Notes: generated by a model from the sequence alone, not told the origin. 64,000 nt of DNA from Rhodococcus globerulus NBRC 14531 (GCF_001894805.1 NZ_BCWX01000004.1:248001-312000); one strand, 5' to 3'; positions 36,226 to 45,240 are shown, numbered from the stretch's first letter. Numbers and translations: made by a program.

Positions 36226-36240
36226 TGACAATCATTTACA
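36226..36240 (+). promoter_or_regulatory. Candidate Zur box upstream of the AztD-like gene
   Basis: TGACAATCATTTACA keeps the TG--AAT-ATT--CA skeleton of the actinobacterial Zur box (zinc uptake repressor). It lies 21 bp before the aztD-like start, where it would block transcription when zinc is sufficient. The match is by eye. Confidence 0.55.
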
Positions 36241-36261
36241 TTAAGCAGTAGATCTATACCC

Positions 36262-37506
36262 ATGCACCTCACTACCCGCGTATCGCGGCGCCTCACTCTG
36301 GCCACATCAGTGGGCCTCTCACTTGCCCTTGTCACAGGATGTTCCTCCGACACCACGGACGCGGCGGAGGCAACAACCACCGCCGCGTCGTCAGCACCGA
36401 ATGAACAAGCTTCGGCAACACCACGTCTCGCAATCTCCTACGACGGCGGCGTCCTGGTACTGGACGCAACCTCCCTCGATGTCGTCGGCGAAACCGCGAT
36501 CGAGGGCTTCACGCGACTCAACCCGGCCGGCGACGGTCGGCATGTCATGATCTCCGCCGGCGAAGCGTTCAAGGTGCTCGACACCGGCACGTGGTCGTCG
36601 GCACATGGTGACCATTCCCATTACTACACAGCCGATCCCGCGATGTCGGACGTCGAGTTCGCAGCCAACGAGCCCGGACACGTTGTACGACATGCCGGAA
36701 AAACTGTCCTCTTCAATGACGGCTCGGGCCTGGTCGAAATCTTCGATCCCGTCCAATTGGCCAAGCGTCAGCCACGCGTCGAGACCTACACAACCCCGGA
36801 ACCCCATCACGGGGTGGCTGTCGCACTCGCCGACGGAGGGCTGTTGACCACCATCGGAAACTCCGAGTCCCGCAACGGAATTGCAGTGCTCGATACCAAC
36901 CGCGCGGAGGTCATGCGCAACGAGCAGTGCCCCGGCGTCCACGGTGAAGCCGTTGCAGCAGACGAGACGATCGTGCTGGGCTGCCAGGACGGCCTGCTCG
37001 TGTACAAGAACGGCGCGATCACCAAGGTCCAGAGCCCCGATGCGTACGGCCGCATCGGCAACCAGGCCGGTTCCGAAGAGTCGGACATCGTGCTCGGTGA
37101 CTACAAGACCGATCCTGACGCCGAACTCGAACGACCACAACGAATCTCGCTCACCAATACCACCACGTCGGAACTGAAGCTCGTTGATCTCGGCACCAGC
37201 TACACCTTCCGATCACTCGGTCGCGGACCGCACGGCGAGGCCCTTGTTCTCGGGACCGACGGCGCTATCCACGTCATCGACCCGAACACCGGCGCAGTGA
37301 CCAAGAAGATTGCCGTCATCGGCGAGTGGACCGAACCCACTGAATGGCAGGAGCCCAGGCCCACCCTGTTCACACTGGACCACACCGCCTATGTCACCGA
37401 CCCCGCGTCGAAGAAGCTGATCGCCGTCGACCTCGAAGACGGCAGCATCCTGACCGAAACCACACTCGATCACACCCCGAACGAATTGACCGGCGTCACT
37501 GGCTGA
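36262..37506 (+). CDS. AztD-like zinc metallochaperone lipoprotein
   Basis: This 414-residue protein has a lipoprotein signal with lipobox LVTGC (Cys27) and a low-complexity Ala/Thr linker. The rest is a beta-propeller-like repeat. His-rich clusters HGDHSHYY, EPHHGVAV, CPGVHGEAV and GPHGEALV fit the zinc sites of AztD, the periplasmic chaperone that hands zinc to AztC. No aztABC transporter genes are in the window. The Zur-like box just upstream supports zinc-starvation induction. The binding residues are inferred from clustering. Confidence 0.82.
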   Translation: MHLTTRVSRRLTLATSVGLSLALVTGCSSDTTDAAEATTTAASSAPNEQASATPRLAISYDGGVLVLDATSLDVVGETAIEGFTRLNPAGDGRHVMISAGEAFKVLDTGTWSSAHGDHSHYYTADPAMSDVEFAANEPGHVVRHAGKTVLFNDGSGLVEIFDPVQLAKRQPRVETYTTPEPHHGVAVALADGGLLTTIGNSESRNGIAVLDTNRAEVMRNEQCPGVHGEAVAADETIVLGCQDGLLVYKNGAITKVQSPDAYGRIGNQAGSEESDIVLGDYKTDPDAELERPQRISLTNTTTSELKLVDLGTSYTFRSLGRGPHGEALVLGTDGAIHVIDPNTGAVTKKIAVIGEWTEPTEWQEPRPTLFTLDHTAYVTDPASKKLIAVDLEDGSILTETTLDHTPNELTGVTG

Positions 37507-37684
37507 TTCGGATTTCACTTCTGCCCCTGTCTCACACCGAGGTGGGGGCCGAAGCCGTCTTACGAGCACGGATTCCGAACGGCATGTCGACCACCAGCCA
37601 CATTTACACCGAAGCCACCGGCGAATACAGCGTTCGGCAGGTTATTCAGATTTCAGCAACCGAAGATGAACAGTCCAGATCCAT

Positions 37685-38308
37685 TTGATTCCTCTTCTTC
37701 AGAAAGTTACCGACGACGAGACCACAGGGGAAGCCTCGAATCGCGACGGGATTGTTAGTGTCGAGGACGTGCTCACACATGGATTGACGGTGGACGGCCA
37801 ACCAACGCTCGAACACATTGATTTCGCCGTTTTGGATTCCTTTCGATTCCCGGATGGGGACGGCTTCCCCGCTTCATATCGTGCATTTATCCGGCATGCA
37901 GGTTGGGCGCGGTCCTTCGGACTCTGGCTCATCTACCCGCCCGTGCATCCCGGATTTGCCGATGGCTGGCAAGGGCGCGCAGGGTATCTCACCGCGAACC
38001 TCCATTCCGCCTACCGAGAGGGTCACAGCGAGGAGTTCGATTGGATGGTCGAACCCGACGGCGATTGGTCGCTCCCCGCCTCGCTGCACGTATTCGGATT
38101 GAGCGAGAACGGCGACGCTCTGCTGTGGGATACAACATCGCGCGGCACCGACGGGGAGTTCCCAGTCTGGGAATCACGCTCACTCAACTCTCTCCACCGA
38201 CTCGGCGACAGTCTCTCAGAAGCACTTCCGTCCATCCGCGATCGAGCTTTGAGCTTGTTCGGACCGCGCACTTACGACATCGAACCACTCCCTCCGATCC
38301 CACTCTGA
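37685..38308 (+). CDS. SMI1/KNR4 (SUKH) family protein
   Basis: The 207-residue protein shows SUKH features: LPASYRAF-like FPASYRAFIRHAG, then HVFGLSENGDALLWDTTSRG and GEFPVWESRSLNSLHRLG. SUKH proteins are widespread as immunity factors for secreted toxins, but many stand alone. No toxin gene is visible nearby. The TTG start at 37685 has no strong ribosome site, so the N-terminus may be shorter. Confidence 0.7.
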   Translation: MIPLLQKVTDDETTGEASNRDGIVSVEDVLTHGLTVDGQPTLEHIDFAVLDSFRFPDGDGFPASYRAFIRHAGWARSFGLWLIYPPVHPGFADGWQGRAGYLTANLHSAYREGHSEEFDWMVEPDGDWSLPASLHVFGLSENGDALLWDTTSRGTDGEFPVWESRSLNSLHRLGDSLSEALPSIRDRALSLFGPRTYDIEPLPPIPL

Positions 38309-38322
38309 AGCACGAGGAGTGA

Positions 38323-38790
38323 CTACGCCGGGCTTTCCGCGGCGGAGACGTCGAGGATCCAGGTCACCCCGAACGCATCGGTGAGCATGCCGAAACCGGG
38401 GCTCCACGCTGCCGCGGCGAGGCCCTCGACGATGGATGCGCCGGCCGAGAGCTTCGCCCAGTAATTCTGCACCTCTTCGAGGGTCTCCCCGCGAACGGAG
38501 ACGAAGAACGGTTGGTTGGTGATCGTGGTGCCGTTCTCGCGGTGCGTCGAACCGGCATTGCCTGCCGAACCGCCCGACTGTCCTGGGATGTCGTACGCCA
38601 TCACGCGAAAGCCGTCCTCTGTCTCGATCCGGCCGAATACGACGCCCTGCGCGCCTGGCACGTCTTTAGGCATCCCGAAGTCGCCGTAGGTTGCAATTGT
38701 GACCTGGCCACCGAAGACGGACTGGTAGAACTCCAGGGCTGCTCGGGCGTCGCCGCGAAAGTTGAGGTGGGTCGTTGTCTTGATGCTCAT
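38323..38790 (-). CDS. VOC family protein, PhnB-like
   Basis: This 155-residue protein of the PhnB/3-demethylubiquinone-9-methyltransferase-like VOC group has the N-terminus HLNFRGDARAALEFYQSVFG, PFFVSVRGETLEEVQNYW in the middle and a C-terminal FGMLTDAFGVTWILDV. No catalytic role can be assigned. It is divergent from the WYL regulator at 38894, which may control it. Confidence 0.86.
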   Translation of the reverse strand: MSIKTTTHLNFRGDARAALEFYQSVFGGQVTIATYGDFGMPKDVPGAQGVVFGRIETEDGFRVMAYDIPGQSGGSAGNAGSTHRENGTTITNQPFFVSVRGETLEEVQNYWAKLSAGASIVEGLAAAAWSPGFGMLTDAFGVTWILDVSAAESPA

Positions 38791-38893
38791 GCCTGCTCCT
38801 AGTAAGAACGCTGTCCGGCTTTCTTCTTGACGACTGCCACTCTCACAGGCGTCTAGGACGGTTTTTGTCCTAGACTCGAACTAATCTCGTGAG

Positions 38894-39886
38894 ATGGCGA
38901 CCACGTCCCGGCTCTTGAATCTGCTGTCCCTGTTGCAGACCAGGCGTGACTGGCCAGGCGCCCTACTCTCCGAGCGGCTCGACGTCAGTCATCGCACGGT
39001 CCGCCGCGACATCGACCGGCTGCGGGAAATGGGCTACAACATTGCGGCAACCATGGGCCCGGACGGCGGATACCGACTCGATGCGGGCAGTGAGCTGCCT
39101 CCCCTGCTGTTCGACGACGATCAAGTCATCGCGTTGGCTGTTGCCCTGCAGACGGCGACCATGACCGGCGCCGGAATCGAAGAGGGTGCAGTTCGTGCTC
39201 TGACCACCGTGCGGCAAGTGATGCCGTCGCGTCTGCGCCATCGGCTCGACGCTCTCACCTTCACTACGATTTCGGCCGGCCCCGGTGACACGGCGTCCGA
39301 CTCCGTGTCACCGGAGGTACTCGTTGCGATGTCCACAGCGATCCGCGCTCTCGAAGTGCTCCGGTTCGATTATGCGAGCGACCGCCCGGCCGACAGTTCA
39401 ACCGATAACGGCGAACCAGCGCCCCCACGCCGGGTGGAGCCGCATCATCTCGTGACCTCCAATCGTCGCTGGTACCTCGTCGCGTGGGATCTCGAGAGAG
39501 ACGAATGGCGAATCTTCCGCGCCGATCGAATCGCCCCGCGCACCCCGAACGGCCCCCGTTTCACGCCGAGGGAGATCCCCGGCGGCGACGTAACCGAATA
39601 CGTGTCCGGGCGCTTCAAAGGCTCGGAACAAACCAACAAGTGGCCTTGCCACGGCAAGGTCATTCTCCATCGGCCGGCCAGTTACGTTCTTCCCTTTGCC
39701 GGGGACGGCATCGTCGAAGATCTTGGCCCCGACCGGTGCAGTCTCGAAGCCGGATCATGGTCCTGGGTGGCTCTCGCAGCATCTCTCAACCGATTCGACA
39801 CCGACATCGATGTCGTCGGACCAGCAGAACTGACCCGAGCCTTTGCGCAACTCGCCGCCCGCAACGCTACGACCGCTGCGAATTAG
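38894..39886 (+). CDS. WYL-domain helix-turn-helix transcriptional regulator
   Basis: The 330-residue protein begins with an HTH_11 winged helix (LSERLDVSHRTVRRDIDRLR, about residues 22-41) and has a WYL domain (SNRRWYLVAWDLERDEWRIF). A C-terminal WCX-like domain follows. WYL proteins sense nucleic acids or small ligands. It is divergent from the PhnB-like VOC gene, the commonest target layout for this subgroup. Convergent with the pentapeptide-repeat gene, 25 nt apart. Confidence 0.9.
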   Translation: MATTSRLLNLLSLLQTRRDWPGALLSERLDVSHRTVRRDIDRLREMGYNIAATMGPDGGYRLDAGSELPPLLFDDDQVIALAVALQTATMTGAGIEEGAVRALTTVRQVMPSRLRHRLDALTFTTISAGPGDTASDSVSPEVLVAMSTAIRALEVLRFDYASDRPADSSTDNGEPAPPRRVEPHHLVTSNRRWYLVAWDLERDEWRIFRADRIAPRTPNGPRFTPREIPGGDVTEYVSGRFKGSEQTNKWPCHGKVILHRPASYVLPFAGDGIVEDLGPDRCSLEAGSWSWVALAASLNRFDTDIDVVGPAELTRAFAQLAARNATTAAN

Positions 39887-39911
39887 ATGCTCTCCCCGGC
39901 GACATGTCCCG

Positions 39912-40757
39912 CTAGCGAACAAGCCAATGCGGTGGGGCTGCAACACCGGCGGGCAAACATGTGTCACCGTTACCTCTGGCTGCGTTCACCTGGGGCTGGG
40001 TGACGAACAACGCGGCCGAGAGATCCGCGCCATCCAACCTGGCATCACGCAGATCCGCCCCGAGCAGATCTACCGCTGTGAGGTCACTTCCCCTCAGATC
40101 CACGGCGATCAAGCAGGCCCCTCGCAGATCGGCGCCACACAACCTGTGTGCGCGCAGGTCCGATCCGGCAAGGTCCACTCCGGCGGCGATGCTCGAGTCC
40201 AACTGATCAACTTCGGCAAAGTAGGAAGCCCGAACTTCCGCACTGATCTCCATCAGCACTGCCCTGACCACAGAATGTAATGCGCCGATGTCAGTCGAGA
40301 ACAGTTCGGCCTGTCCGCCGCGGATCAGTGCGGCAATGGTGGATGCGAGTTCGCGAGCTTCGTGCGCAGCGTCCGGGTCATAGGTGCGTTCCTGCGCCTC
40401 GAACAGGTACCACAGCATCTCGTGCAACTGTTTGACGATCTTGAAGGCGGAGAACATATGTTGCTGCGTATCAGGGCGCTCGCGCCAGCTGACGCCGGAG
40501 AACAACTGCTGCGACACAACCTGTCCCGCGCCGAAGCAGTCGAAGACCGTGCAGCCGCGGAACCCCCGGGATCGAAGTCCTTCGTGGACAGTGCAGGAGA
40601 AATTCGAGCCGAGGTGCCGGCACGGAGAACCCGCCGGCTTGTCCTCGGCGAAATCTACCGATCGCGAGAACCCGAAGGCCGTGCAGCACAAGGCAAAACA
40701 GTTGTTGCAGTCGGCGCGCAGATCCTCGCGCCGAACAGATGAGTGTGTCGATGACAT
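39912..40757 (-). CDS. Pentapeptide repeat protein with cysteine-rich N-terminus
   Basis: This 281-residue protein has two parts. Residues about 10-65 hold cysteines in CNNCFALCC, PCRHL, FSCTVHEGL and GFRGCTVFDC, which could bind zinc or an iron-sulfur centre. Residues about 200-260 hold pentapeptide repeats of the A(D/N)Lxx type (GSDLRAHRLCGADLRGACLI). Related actinobacterial proteins share the same N-terminus. The role is unknown; pentapeptide proteins often shield DNA gyrase or mediate protein contacts. The ATG at 40757 is chosen over the upstream ORF end. Confidence 0.85.
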   Translation of the reverse strand: MSSTHSSVRREDLRADCNNCFALCCTAFGFSRSVDFAEDKPAGSPCRHLGSNFSCTVHEGLRSRGFRGCTVFDCFGAGQVVSQQLFSGVSWRERPDTQQHMFSAFKIVKQLHEMLWYLFEAQERTYDPDAAHEARELASTIAALIRGGQAELFSTDIGALHSVVRAVLMEISAEVRASYFAEVDQLDSSIAAGVDLAGSDLRAHRLCGADLRGACLIAVDLRGSDLTAVDLLGADLRDARLDGADLSAALFVTQPQVNAARGNGDTCLPAGVAAPPHWLVR

Positions 40758-40986
40758 GATGAAGTGAGCTCCAAAGTGGGGATTCCAGTGCAGGATAGGA
40801 GGCGGGAACCCGAGGTCGGGTTCCCTCTCGGGACACACGGAATCACCACCGCGCGCAGGCGCGGCACACAATCATCGCGACGGGTCTGGATCACAGACAA
40901 GTTTTGTTTATCACTGCAAACAAAGTACCAGTTCAGACAACGAGTCCGCGACAGGTCGAGCAACCGAACGACGGCGTACCAGTGCT

Positions 40987-41006
40987 AACGATACTCTGTT
41001 ATCGTT
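40987..41006. promoter_or_regulatory. TetR-type operator before the TetR gene
   Basis: AACGATA (40987-40993) and TATCGTT (41000-41006) are perfect 7-bp arms with a 6-bp spacer, seven bases before the TetR start codon. This is where an autorepressor would bind. Confidence 0.65.
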
Positions 41007-41012
41007 GATTTC

Positions 41013-41720
41013 ATGAGCTCGAGAGCGAAGATACTGGCGGCGGCAACCGAGTTACTCAACTCCTCTCCGGACGGCGACATCTCCACCCGCGCCGTCTGCG
41101 AGAGAGCCGGCGTCGGCGCGCCCGCGCTCTACCGCCAGTTCGGCGACAAAGACGGCCTGCTCGCAGCCGTCGTCGAAGCCGGGTTCTCCGAGTACCTCGC
41201 AGGCAAACGCGCTGCGATCCCCTCCGCAGATCCGGTAGCCGATCTACGTGCCGGCTGGGACGCACACACGGCGTTCGCGCTCACACATCCTGCGCACTAC
41301 CGGTTGTTGCATTCACCATCCACACAGAGCGCCGACACCGCCATGCAAGCCCAGGTGCTACTTCGATCCGTTCTCGAACGCTGCGCTGCCGCAGGTCTTC
41401 TGACCGTATCCGTCGACGTGGCAACGCAGATGGTGATGTCCGCCAATGCGGGCGTCGCACTGATGCTCGTCGTGAGACCGCAGCAGTATCCCGACCCGAC
41501 ACTGTCGGGGCGTGTTCGCGACGGAATCCTCGCATCCATCATCGACGAATCCGGCACCCCGCAGGACGCCTCGCTCAACACCGTCGCATCCACCCTGGAG
41601 ACCCAACTCGCTACGGCAGATTCAACTTCCCTCTCCACCAACGAGGTTGGACTGCTGCGCGAGTGGCTCCGCAAGCTGTCCGACGCACCCAACCCAGTTC
41701 AGGAGTTACATCATGACTGA
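41013..41720 (+). CDS. TetR family transcriptional regulator
   Basis: This 235-residue protein has the N-terminal helix-turn-helix STRAVCERAGVGAPALYRQF followed by GDKDGLLAAV, the TetR signature, and a helical C-terminal ligand domain. It is translationally coupled to the following SDR gene (8-nt overlap), so the pair is a regulator-enzyme unit. The operator at 40987-41006 suggests autorepression. The inducer is unknown. Confidence 0.9.
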   Translation: MSSRAKILAAATELLNSSPDGDISTRAVCERAGVGAPALYRQFGDKDGLLAAVVEAGFSEYLAGKRAAIPSADPVADLRAGWDAHTAFALTHPAHYRLLHSPSTQSADTAMQAQVLLRSVLERCAAAGLLTVSVDVATQMVMSANAGVALMLVVRPQQYPDPTLSGRVRDGILASIIDESGTPQDASLNTVASTLETQLATADSTSLSTNEVGLLREWLRKLSDAPNPVQELHHD

Positions 41721-42450
41721 CACCACCACCCGCGTCGCCATCGTCACCGGAGCGTCCGGCGGCATCGGCCGAGCGACTGCAGAGAAGCTCGCGGCCGACG
41801 GAATGGCTGTCGCCGTTCACTATTCGGGAAATCTTCAACGCGCCCAGGAAACAGTCGACACCATCGTCGCAGCGGGCGGGCACGCGATCGCGGTGCACGC
41901 CGATGTCGCAGACGAAGGTGAAGTAGCCGCACTGTTCGACACGGTCGAGCAGGAGTTCGGAGGCATCGACGTTGTTGTCCACGCAGCCGGAATCATGATT
42001 CTCTCGACCGTCGCCGAATTGAACTTCGACGACTTCGACCGGATGCACCGCACCAATGTTCGGGGCACGTTTGTTGTCGATCAACAAGCCGCGAGGCGGG
42101 TGCGCAGCGGCGGTGCCATCATCAACTTCTCCACCTCCGTGAAGAAGCTGGCCTTCCCGACCTACGCCGCGTACGCGGCCACCAAAGGCGCAGTGGACGC
42201 GATCACGCTAGTTCTTGCGAAAGAGCTGCGGGGACGCGACATCACAGTCAACGCCGTGGCTCCAGGCCCCACCGCCACCGACCTGTTTCTGGACGGGAAA
42301 GACGAAGCGACAGTGGAGAACCTGTCGAAGATGGCGCCCCTCGAACGGCTCGGAACTCCGCTCGACATCGCGGAGGCAGTCTCGTTTCTCGCCGGCCCGG
42401 CGCGGTGGGTCAACGGTCAGGTGATCTACGTCAACGGCGGCGTCGTCTAG
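41713..42450 (+). CDS. SDR family oxidoreductase
   Basis: This is a 245-residue classical short-chain dehydrogenase. Its nucleotide loop is IVTGASGGIGRATAEK, the catalytic Ser lies in NFSTSVKKLAF, and Tyr-Lys in YAAYAATKGAVD. The C-terminus GRWVNGQ-like region ARWVNGQVIYVNGGVV is typical. It probably reduces a ketone or quinone with NADPH. The start at 41713 overlaps the end of the TetR gene by 8 nt; the gene is convergent with the flavoprotein gene, overlapping by 4 nt. Confidence 0.9.
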   Translation: MTDTTTRVAIVTGASGGIGRATAEKLAADGMAVAVHYSGNLQRAQETVDTIVAAGGHAIAVHADVADEGEVAALFDTVEQEFGGIDVVVHAAGIMILSTVAELNFDDFDRMHRTNVRGTFVVDQQAARRVRSGGAIINFSTSVKKLAFPTYAAYAATKGAVDAITLVLAKELRGRDITVNAVAPGPTATDLFLDGKDEATVENLSKMAPLERLGTPLDIAEAVSFLAGPARWVNGQVIYVNGGVV

Positions 42451-43640
42451 CGCATCTCCCCCGCTCCCACGTATGGATTAAGGCTGACGAGAGGCTTTCC
42501 CTCGGCAAATCTGCTGAATCGGAAATCGTTGCCGTCCACGGCCGAATCACTACTGATGCCATCGAGAATCAGATCGGCAACCAGCCGTCCGACAGCCGGG
42601 GAAATCTTGTATCCGTGTCCGCTGAAACCGACTGCGAGGAAAAGTCCGTCGACAGGTGACGGGCCGATGATCGGGTTGTAGTCCGGAGTGATGTCGTAAC
42701 AACCCGCATACGACGACGCCAAACGTGGATCCGGCATCGACGGCAGCAGACGCTCGAGCTTGCCGATCGCGGTCTCCACAAATGCATCCCCTGCCCGGTT
42801 CAGGTAGTTGTCCGGGTCGGCAAACTCAGGCGCAGAGTGATCACTGTTGCCTACCAACAGGTCTGCGTTGGGTTCGCGCCGGATGTACTGCAGGTTCACC
42901 AGGTCCGAGAAGGTGGGCACGTGCGGGGTAGGTTCCCCCTGATCAACGAGCAGCAATTGCTCCCACTGCACCTTGATCGGAATGTCGACTCCGACCGTCG
43001 CGGCCAACGCGGACGACCATACGCCGGTAGCAAGAACAACAGTATCCGCATGGATCTCGGCGCCGTCGGCAAGTGTGACGCCGTAGACGGATCCATCCTC
43101 TCGCGTCAGAAGTGTTGTCACTTCGGTCGATTGACGAACTGTCACGCCGAGTTCGCGCGCTTTCGTGCCGTATGCCATCCCCGTCATGTACGCATCGCCG
43201 TGCCCACCCAAAGGTTCGTAGGCAAAGGCCGCGAAGTCGTCCAGGTTGATGCCCGGCCAGAATGCTCGAACGGCGTCGGCGTCGATGAGGTCGACGGGTA
43301 CACCCAGAGCGCGATGCATCTCGACATTTGCCAACAAGGGTTCTGTGTTGTTGCCGCCAACCCCGACGATGTAACCGGTCTGACGGAAGCCGATATCGGT
43401 GCCGAGTATCTGTTCTGCATCCGAAAAGACCTGGACCCCATGCCAGGCCATCGCCGCCAGCGACGGGACCCCGTAGTGGCAGCGAACAATTCCACTCGAT
43501 TTGCCCGTCATCCCCGAGCACATCGTATTACGCTCGAGCACAACTACATCCGACTCGCCCCGCAGCGCAAGCGACCACGCAATCGCAAGGCCCTCGAGGC
43601 CACCTCCCACGATCACTATCCGCGCATGCTCCGCCATCAC
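42447..43640 (-). CDS. FAD-dependent amino-acid oxidase, sarcosine-oxidase-beta-like
   Basis: The 397-residue DAO-type flavoprotein has the Rossmann loop RIVIVGGGLEGLAIAWSL at the N-terminus. Then GMTGKSSGIVRCHYGVPSLA resembles the beta subunit of sarcosine oxidase, and VGFSGHGYKISPAVGRLVAD is the C-terminal FAD motif. Such enzymes oxidise N-methyl amino acids or amines and release formaldehyde. It lies 2.4 kb from the ammonium channel and close to the glutamate-synthase-like cluster, so an N-methylglutamate or sarcosine role is possible but unproven. The start region holds a palindrome at 43676-43692. Confidence 0.8.
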   Translation of the reverse strand: MMAEHARIVIVGGGLEGLAIAWSLALRGESDVVVLERNTMCSGMTGKSSGIVRCHYGVPSLAAMAWHGVQVFSDAEQILGTDIGFRQTGYIVGVGGNNTEPLLANVEMHRALGVPVDLIDADAVRAFWPGINLDDFAAFAYEPLGGHGDAYMTGMAYGTKARELGVTVRQSTEVTTLLTREDGSVYGVTLADGAEIHADTVVLATGVWSSALAATVGVDIPIKVQWEQLLLVDQGEPTPHVPTFSDLVNLQYIRREPNADLLVGNSDHSAPEFADPDNYLNRAGDAFVETAIGKLERLLPSMPDPRLASSYAGCYDITPDYNPIIGPSPVDGLFLAVGFSGHGYKISPAVGRLVADLILDGISSDSAVDGNDFRFSRFAEGKPLVSLNPYVGAGEMR

Positions 43641-43675
43641 TTACTCCCGTCTCGAGTTTCTCAACAAGAGACAGT

Positions 43676-43692
43676 GTTTCATAAAATGAAAC
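43676..43692. promoter_or_regulatory. Operator-like palindrome upstream of the flavoprotein gene
   Basis: GTTTCAT-AAA-ATGAAAC has perfect 7-bp arms around a 3-bp centre, 36 bp before the flavoprotein start. It resembles a repressor site; the related GTTTCAC motif recurs upstream of the GlnT-like gene. Confidence 0.5.
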
Positions 43693-43726
43693 CAAGAGTG
43701 TGACGGCGAAGTAAAACTTCGCAGAC

Positions 43727-44110
43727 TCACTCGTTCTTCGGTTGTGGCTTCTCCGGGTTCGGCGTGGCCGGATCGATGGTGTCCGCCTGATCCCGCTTCT
43801 CGTTCAACTCATCCTTCGAGCTTGCTACGTCCCGCCGATGCTGCGCCGCATGCTGTTGCAGGGCAGATGCTTCCGCAGCTTTGGCATCGGCCTCGGCTTG
43901 CACCATGCGAGCCTTCGCCTCACTTTCCTTGGCCTTGGCCTCACGCTGGCCTACTTCGAACGACGACTCCGCCACGTCCTTGCGAATCGCCTCGGCCTCG
44001 AGGTGGCGCCGCTCGTTACGTTTGTTGCGAGCCGTCCACACCAGAAGCGCAACGACCACAATCACAACGACCACAACTACAATTGTCCAGATAACACTGC
44101 TGGTACTCAT
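43727..44110 (-). CDS. Membrane-anchored coiled-coil protein
   Basis: This 127-residue protein starts with one hydrophobic helix (SSVIWTIVVVVVVIVVVALL, about residues 4-23), followed by a long charged, Ala/Glu/Lys-rich helix with coiled-coil character (residues 30-105) and a Pro-rich tail. It would hang from the membrane into the cytoplasm. No family is recognised. The ATG at 44110 is preferred; the longer ORF overlaps the dehydratase gene. Confidence 0.7.
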   Translation of the reverse strand: MSTSSVIWTIVVVVVVIVVVALLVWTARNKRNERRHLEAEAIRKDVAESSFEVGQREAKAKESEAKARMVQAEADAKAAEASALQQHAAQHRRDVASSKDELNEKRDQADTIDPATPNPEKPQPKNE

Positions 44111-44139
44111 ACTGAAAGCAGTACCCACCAGCAGATTTC

Positions 44140-45117
44140 TCACACGCCCATGTCCCCCAGACTTACGTTGGCGCCACACAGAACGACACACAGCTCACCG
44201 TCTCGCGACGGTGAAACCGTGCCGTCCAACACCGGAACCAGCGCTGCGGCGGTACCCAACTCCACGAGTATCCGAAACTCGCGCCACAGAAAAGATCTAG
44301 CCCGAACGATCGAATCGTCATCTACGACAACACTGTCTACCGCGTTGTCGGTGACAGTCGCCCAGGCTATTCTTCCTACGCGCGACGCTCCGAGGGAATC
44401 GGATGCAATGCTGTCCAACTCGATATCGACAGGATGTCCGGCTTCCAGCGCAGCGTGCAACGTGGCGGCACCGATCGGCTCTACCGCAACAACTCGATCC
44501 TCTGGCCGCGCTGCGGCAGCGATCCCCGAGACCAGTCCACCGCCGCCCACAGCGATGCAGTACGTTATCGGCCCGCTCGCTTCCTCCGCGACCTCGAGCG
44601 CGATGGTTCCGGCACCAGCCACAATGTCGGGAAGATCGTAGGCGTGTAGCTCCAAAGCTCCGCTCGACAAGGCAATCTCGGACGCTGCTGCTGCCGCGAG
44701 AACATACCGATCGCCCACCTTTTCGACCGTTGCCCCTAACGCGCCGAGCGCCGCAACTTTTGCATCGGGCGCAGTTTCCGGCACGACCACGGTGCACCCC
44801 AACCCCCGGCGACGCGACGCCCATGCAGCTCCGATAGCCGCGTTTCCACCCGACGCGATCACCACCCCCGCACTGGGCATCGTGCCGTCAGCAGCTGCCC
44901 GCTCGATCGCGTTGAAACTGCCGCGCACCTTGAACGACCCACCGTGTTGGAGGTACTCGAGCTTGAACAGGACCGCAACGTCTCCGTGCGGTGTCGGGAC
45001 CGTGGTGCGAAAGATCGGAGTCCGTCGAGCCAACCCGTCGATCCGCTCGCGGGCGGCCTCGACGTCAGCGCTCGTCAGGGCTACTGGTCCCGTGATGTTC
45101 TCGGTGCGAGGAGTCAT
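44140..45117 (-). CDS. PLP-dependent threonine/serine dehydratase-like enzyme
   Basis: This 325-residue fold-type II PLP enzyme has the Schiff-base Lys in GGSFKVRGSFNA and the glycine loop VGGGGLVSGIA that binds the phosphate. ASGGNAAIGAAW is the substrate loop. The pattern is that of threonine/serine dehydratases (ilvA/tdcB class without the regulatory ACT domain). Substrate specificity cannot be fixed. It lies upstream of the coiled-coil gene on the same strand. Confidence 0.88.
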   Translation of the reverse strand: MTPRTENITGPVALTSADVEAARERIDGLARRTPIFRTTVPTPHGDVAVLFKLEYLQHGGSFKVRGSFNAIERAAADGTMPSAGVVIASGGNAAIGAAWASRRRGLGCTVVVPETAPDAKVAALGALGATVEKVGDRYVLAAAAASEIALSSGALELHAYDLPDIVAGAGTIALEVAEEASGPITYCIAVGGGGLVSGIAAAARPEDRVVAVEPIGAATLHAALEAGHPVDIELDSIASDSLGASRVGRIAWATVTDNAVDSVVVDDDSIVRARSFLWREFRILVELGTAAALVPVLDGTVSPSRDGELCVVLCGANVSLGDMGV

Positions 45118-45213
45118 AAGGCAACCTTACGGATCGGCACCCGCTTTACCGACCACCTGCCACATCGACCACGCTGGGTCACACACGTCACTGGAGTAGC
45201 CGACCTCACGTGT

Positions 45214-45240
45214 CTGGCACTCGACTACTTCGAGTGCTAA
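45214..45240. promoter_or_regulatory. CIRCE element upstream of hsp20
   Basis: CTGGCACTC-N9-GAGTGCTAA matches the CIRCE consensus (TTAGCACTC-N9-GAGTGCTAA) in 16 of 18 conserved positions. HrcA binds this element, so heat-shock control of the Hsp20 gene 75 bp downstream is expected. Confidence 0.88.
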
